From NCBI GenBank assembly GCA_963693285.1, contig OY848917.1, positions 5,652,118 through 5,716,117 of the forward strand: DNA of 64,000 bases, read 5' to 3'. The notes beneath the pieces are model-generated. The model did no database searches. It was not told the DNA's origin and saw only the letters and a program-made list of their open reading frames with translations. A program made the translations under genes and the position numbers. The DNA is from Xestospongia muta. Its lineage: Eukaryota > Porifera > Demospongiae > Haplosclerida > Petrosiidae. How positions within the stretch are numbered: position 1 is the first letter of the stretch; the number at the start of each line of letters is the position of its first letter. Shown here piece by piece: positions 60,573-64,000 of the stretch.

Positions 60573-63500
60573 TTATGATTCAGTATGATTAATGGCAAAA
60601 TCAAATATTAATGATTCTCTTCTTCTAATTGTTACACTTGGAGAATAAATTACTTCTTCTGAATAATCATGTGATGCTTTGTTTAGTAGTGGCTGTGTTT
60701 CTTCTCTCTCTTTATAACATTGTATTTTCTTAAATTTGCTGTAAAGATGTCCAAGAATTGTGATTTTAATCATTACCATAGCAACTCCAATAGATACAAC
60801 AGTTACAAATGGTGTATAGACTTTGTAGGTAGTTTGGTTAATAAAAGAGTTAACAACTGCTAGTATAAAGAGATTGATGTGATATGATTGCTCCAGAAAA
60901 GACAGTTGTGTATCTCGATAAACCTTGTGCCGTAAAATAAACACAATGATCATTTCAACAACAATGATAATATAATCATTGATAAAAGGTAGGGGTCCTG
61001 ATGTATTAATGAATATGGTTGTCAATAGAAAGCGAATAATTAGTAACAGGCCAGTCCAGAATCGATATCTCTCTCTGTAAGGTCCCGTATATGCATCAAT
61101 AAATGGTAGTAGTTTTAATACAGGATCATTTCTACTACGACAACATAAATGACTATATCGTTGTAGCCATTGAGTAGAAAATATCAAACAGGAGTATATT
61201 ATTGATAATACTAGTATTACAACAGAGAATGCTATCAATATGGAATGTTTGGTAGTTCCATAGTTAATATTACCATCTATACTCCACACTGTCCACTCAT
61301 GACTACCACAATGTAGTTTTGATGGCATCAAAGCATTTGTTGTAGTTCGTAACATTTTTGTAAATGACATTAGTACAAGTGTTGCCAGAACAGGGACTAT
61401 GTTACGTCCAAACATCTTGGACAGTCTTGTAGATCGTCGAGATATGACAATAATACCAGCTACAAGAGTCCACACATAAAATGGAAACACAAACTGTAGC
61501 CATGTTTTCCAGTATCCATCTAATCCATCAAACAAGCACACCTCAATGCCAAAGTCCAAATTGATCCATGATATGAACTGACTAACTATGAAAATATTTC
61601 CAGTGGGAAAGAAAACTGCTTCATTGAGTTTTATAATGTTAGCATAAAACAACAATCCATTGATAGTACCTACTGACACAGTTAAGTTTAATGTTATTAA
61701 TAAAGCTACTAGTAACATTCCTGAGAACATAAACACAATCAGTAGGAGGAGGTAAATGTTGGTACATTTAGAACATTCATTGGAACCAAGTTTGAGACTG
61801 AGTCCTGACTGACATTGACCACAAAGGAGACCTATTCTATTGTGATTACATTGAAGGTCTGTTTCATTATCTAAATTGAAGTGGACTTCAGAAGACTTAC
61901 AATAATCAAAGGGACAATTCTTGTATGCAATTGTACAGTTGTAGCTTTCTTGAAAGCTTAACCAAACATTGATATCAGAAGATTTGAGTAAAGGAAATTG
62001 TTGCCATGATACATTACATTCTACATATGATACAATGATCTCATTACAAACACACTCGTATGATGGCCCAAGCATCATTCCTGATGGACAATCTAAAAAT
62101 TGAACTTTCAAAATCAGTGACTTTGAAAAGTAGAAAGGATTCTTAGATACAATGAATGTAGCAGTACCTTGTGAAACATTTGATAACAATTGTATTGCTT
62201 TATAAACAAAAAGTTTACAATGAGTATTTGTCTGGTCATTATTAATAGAACTGATAAGTCGTAAGTTAGGTGATGATGATATAGATAACATACCAGGACT
62301 AGGACTGCCACAATGTCCTACTGTAATTAATGACATGTTGAATGATTGACCTGGATATACACTAATAGGATTTGGATTTGCAAAATACTCAATTAAGTTA
62401 CTTTGATTGCATAAGCAAACACCAAATGGATCTGAAGAGATGCTAGTATAGTCCTGACTTACATGTCTGATTGCTGTGCAATTTATTGCATCTTTGAAGT
62501 CAATATGTCCAATATTATGTTTGTTACCATCACAATCATGAAATAATCCTCCATATATATTGTCTCCTGTAATACGAGCTGAATTATTTTGAAATTTGAC
62601 ATTAAAATCAATAAAGGTACAATGAAATGATGAAAATATTGTCCATAATGGATTGTTGGCATCTGACCACAATGCTCCTCCTTTTGTAGCAACATTATTA
62701 ATAAAAATAACTGAAGCATTTTTCTCTGTAACAGCATATCCACTGCCACTAACTACCAAACCTCCTCCAACATATGGTGAAGTATTGTTGGCTATTATGC
62801 TGTGTCCACTGAAATAAAGTGCACAACGTTGACATGTAATACCAGTTCCATTGTTCTCAAGTACTTGAATATTATGGATATTAACCTTAACACGATTATA
62901 CATATTGAAAAACAAAATAGCATTTGTTCCTGATTTGTAATGTCTTACTGTTACATTTGAAAGATGTATACTGGAACATGCTTGATCAATATTCATACTT
63001 GCAATATACATAGCTGAAGCCATCCAAAAACTAGTGCCATTGTTAAATGTACAATGTGATATATTCACAGACAAGCATATTGAAGTTAAACGTGTCTCCA
63101 ATGATGCATGATTATGGTTAATTTCATTATGAAAAGAACAATTGTAAATTAACAAATTTAATTTGTCAGCAATAACCCCCTTTGTACCGTCAACTGTGCT
63201 CACAAATAAACTTCCTCCAGTATTATTGACAAAAGATGTTTGGGTGACTGTAATAGACACTATAGATTTTTTATAACTAAACATTCTCAAAATCATTGCA
63301 GATTGGTAATAACCATCAAGTCCATTAGAATCAAAGTGACAATTATTAACAATGATATAAAACTGACTACTACTAGACCACCAAGGCCAAATCATCAATC
63401 CTGAAGCATCTCCAAAAGCTTGATTATCAATGAAAACACATTTCACTACTGTAACAAAATGTTTCTGTTTATTACTTTTAATGTCATCTGATATAAAGAG

Positions 63501-64000
63501 GTACAAGCCACCACATCTATTATGAGCTATGTTGTGAGCAAATGTTGAATTTGAGACATTAATACTAAGTGGATTTGCACTAGCATCTACTTCAACACCA
63601 ACACCAGCAGCATCAAATTTAGCATAGTTGTATGAGAATGTGGAGTTATGTATAATAATATTACTAATATGACTGCTTCTTGTTGAGACTTGGCTTGCAT
63701 TGGGAATTTGAAGAAGATTTACTTTCAATCCACCACCTAAAAATTCTTTACCATGAACAGTATGAATTACTTGATTTTTAAAAAAGATTGAGTCCAGTAT
63801 AGCAATATTAGAATTACCACTATTGTTAACAATAGTAACATTAGCTCCACTATCAAGACAACCAACTACATTTGAGAAATGGCATCCTTTAATAGTCACT
63901 TCACTGTACATAATGTTAGTAGTATAAATGTATAAACCTCCACCTAATGCAGGTAAATTACCAACAAAGACAGAGTCACTGATAATATAATATACCTCCT
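60573..64000 (-). CDS. Large surface protein: beta-helix ectodomain plus multi-pass membrane domain (5' end outside window)
   Basis: One minus-strand frame is open from the right edge to the stop at 60573-60575 (about 1141 codons visible). No start is seen, because the frame continues past the Met at 63911. Counting from that Met, residues up to about 470 consist of parallel-beta-helix-type repeats (FINNVATKGGALWSD; FAHNIAHNRCGGLYLF; repeated CxFxxN) with many N-glycosylation sequons. A more compact region with a Cys-rich segment follows (CNHNRIGLLCGQCQSG, about 690-712). Then come roughly eight hydrophobic helices (about 714-1054), with a conserved-looking YTGPYRERYRFW before one of them. 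A cytoplasmic tail of about 60 residues contains PLLNK and RRRES. The architecture resembles unnamed receptor- or TRP-like proteins of sponges and other basal animals. Ligand and function are unknown. There are no introns in the visible part. Confidence 0.85.
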   Translation of the reverse strand, partial: EVYYIISDSVFVGNLPALGGGLYIYTTNIMYSEVTIKGCHFSNVVGCLDSGANVTIVNNSGNSNIAILDSIFFKNQVIHTVHGKEFLGGGLKVNLLQIPNASQVSTRSSHISNIIIHNSTFSYNYAKFDAAGVGVEVDASANPLSINVSNSTFAHNIAHNRCGGLYLFISDDIKSNKQKHFVTVVKCVFIDNQAFGDASGLMIWPWWSSSSQFYIIVNNCHFDSNGLDGYYQSAMILRMFSYKKSIVSITVTQTSFVNNTGGSLFVSTVDGTKGVIADKLNLLIYNCSFHNEINHNHASLETRLTSICLSVNISHCTFNNGTSFWMASAMYIASMNIDQACSSIHLSNVTVRHYKSGTNAILFFNMYNRVKVNIHNIQVLENNGTGITCQRCALYFSGHSIIANNTSPYVGGGLVVSGSGYAVTEKNASVIFINNVATKGGALWSDANNPLWTIFSSFHCTFIDFNVKFQNNSARITGDNIYGGLFHDCDGNKHNIGHIDFKDAINCTAIRHVSQDYTSISSDPFGVCLCNQSNLIEYFANPNPISVYPGQSFNMSLITVGHCGSPSPGMLSISSSPNLRLISSINNDQTNTHCKLFVYKAIQLLSNVSQGTATFIVSKNPFYFSKSLILKVQFLDCPSGMMLGPSYECVCNEIIVSYVECNVSWQQFPLLKSSDINVWLSFQESYNCTIAYKNCPFDYCKSSEVHFNLDNETDLQCNHNRIGLLCGQCQSGLSLKLGSNECSKCTNIYLLLLIVFMFSGMLLVALLITLNLTVSVGTINGLLFYANIIKLNEAVFFPTGNIFIVSQFISWINLDFGIEVCLFDGLDGYWKTWLQFVFPFYVWTLVAGIIVISRRSTRLSKMFGRNIVPVLATLVLMSFTKMLRTTTNALMPSKLHCGSHEWTVWSIDGNINYGTTKHSILIAFSVVILVLSIIYSCLIFSTQWLQRYSHLCCRSRNDPVLKLLPFIDAYTGPYRERYRFWTGLLLIIRFLLTTIFINTSGPLPFINDYIIIVVEMIIVFILRHKVYRDTQLSFLEQSYHINLFILAVVNSFINQTTYKVYTPFVTVVSIGVAMVMIKITILGHLYSKFKKIQCYKEREETQPLLNKASHDYSEEVIYSPSVTIRRRESLIFDFAINHTES

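Overview
The window is animal nuclear DNA: AT-rich, with spliced genes, long intergenic stretches, retrotransposon debris, MITE-like repeats and long (GA)n/(CT)n and (AT)n tracts. My best guess for the source is a demosponge (Amphimedon-like). This is an inference from the expanded HSPA12-type Hsp70 family next to a parallel-beta-helix/multi-pass membrane protein. No marker gene proves it.

The main content is a cluster of HSPA12-like genes (Hsp70-superfamily ATPases). Each has the same three-exon plan: exon 1 of 336 or 351 nt, exon 2 of exactly 219 nt, exon 3 of about 1.31-1.36 kb, with both introns in phase 0. The left half carries minus-strand members: an exon 1 cut by the left edge (1-45), gene A (3100-5235), gene B (6045-9253) and gene D (17409-22094). 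Decayed pieces lie at 2441-2965, 9550-10570 and 22312-22612. The right half carries plus-strand members: gene E (24010-27565), the most divergent, then a tandem array of close copies F (30275-33597), G (37386-41559), H (47353-50794) and I (54176-56603). A-H keep the ATPase motifs (IAAIDFGTT, DWVITVPAIWKA, DIGGGTVDIT, VGGFGG). None has the Hsp70 substrate-binding domain. H carries one nonsense codon. I has lost exon 2 and the start of exon 3. D looks like a B/A/B mosaic.

The F-I repeat unit is about 6.8-7.1 kb and carries along decayed exon-like remains of a second gene that I cannot identify. F, G and I share a perfect TGACGTCA (CRE/ATF-type) octamer exactly 102 nt upstream of the ATG; in H it is mutated.

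The rest is mobile or repetitive DNA. There is a LINE with a broken reverse transcriptase (186-2140), and a 5.3-kb TIR-bounded region (11022-16321) holding tandem repeats, microsatellites and duplicated exon-like pieces. A further TIR-flanked element lies at 16355-17178. Two related, badly degraded Ty3/gypsy elements lie at 42030-45340 and 57990-60545. Small MITEs include one at 51535-51718 with a perfect 8-bp target-site duplication.

At the right edge a minus-strand gene (60573 to beyond 64000) encodes a large surface protein: a right-handed beta-helix ectodomain, a short Cys-rich segment and a multi-pass membrane domain.
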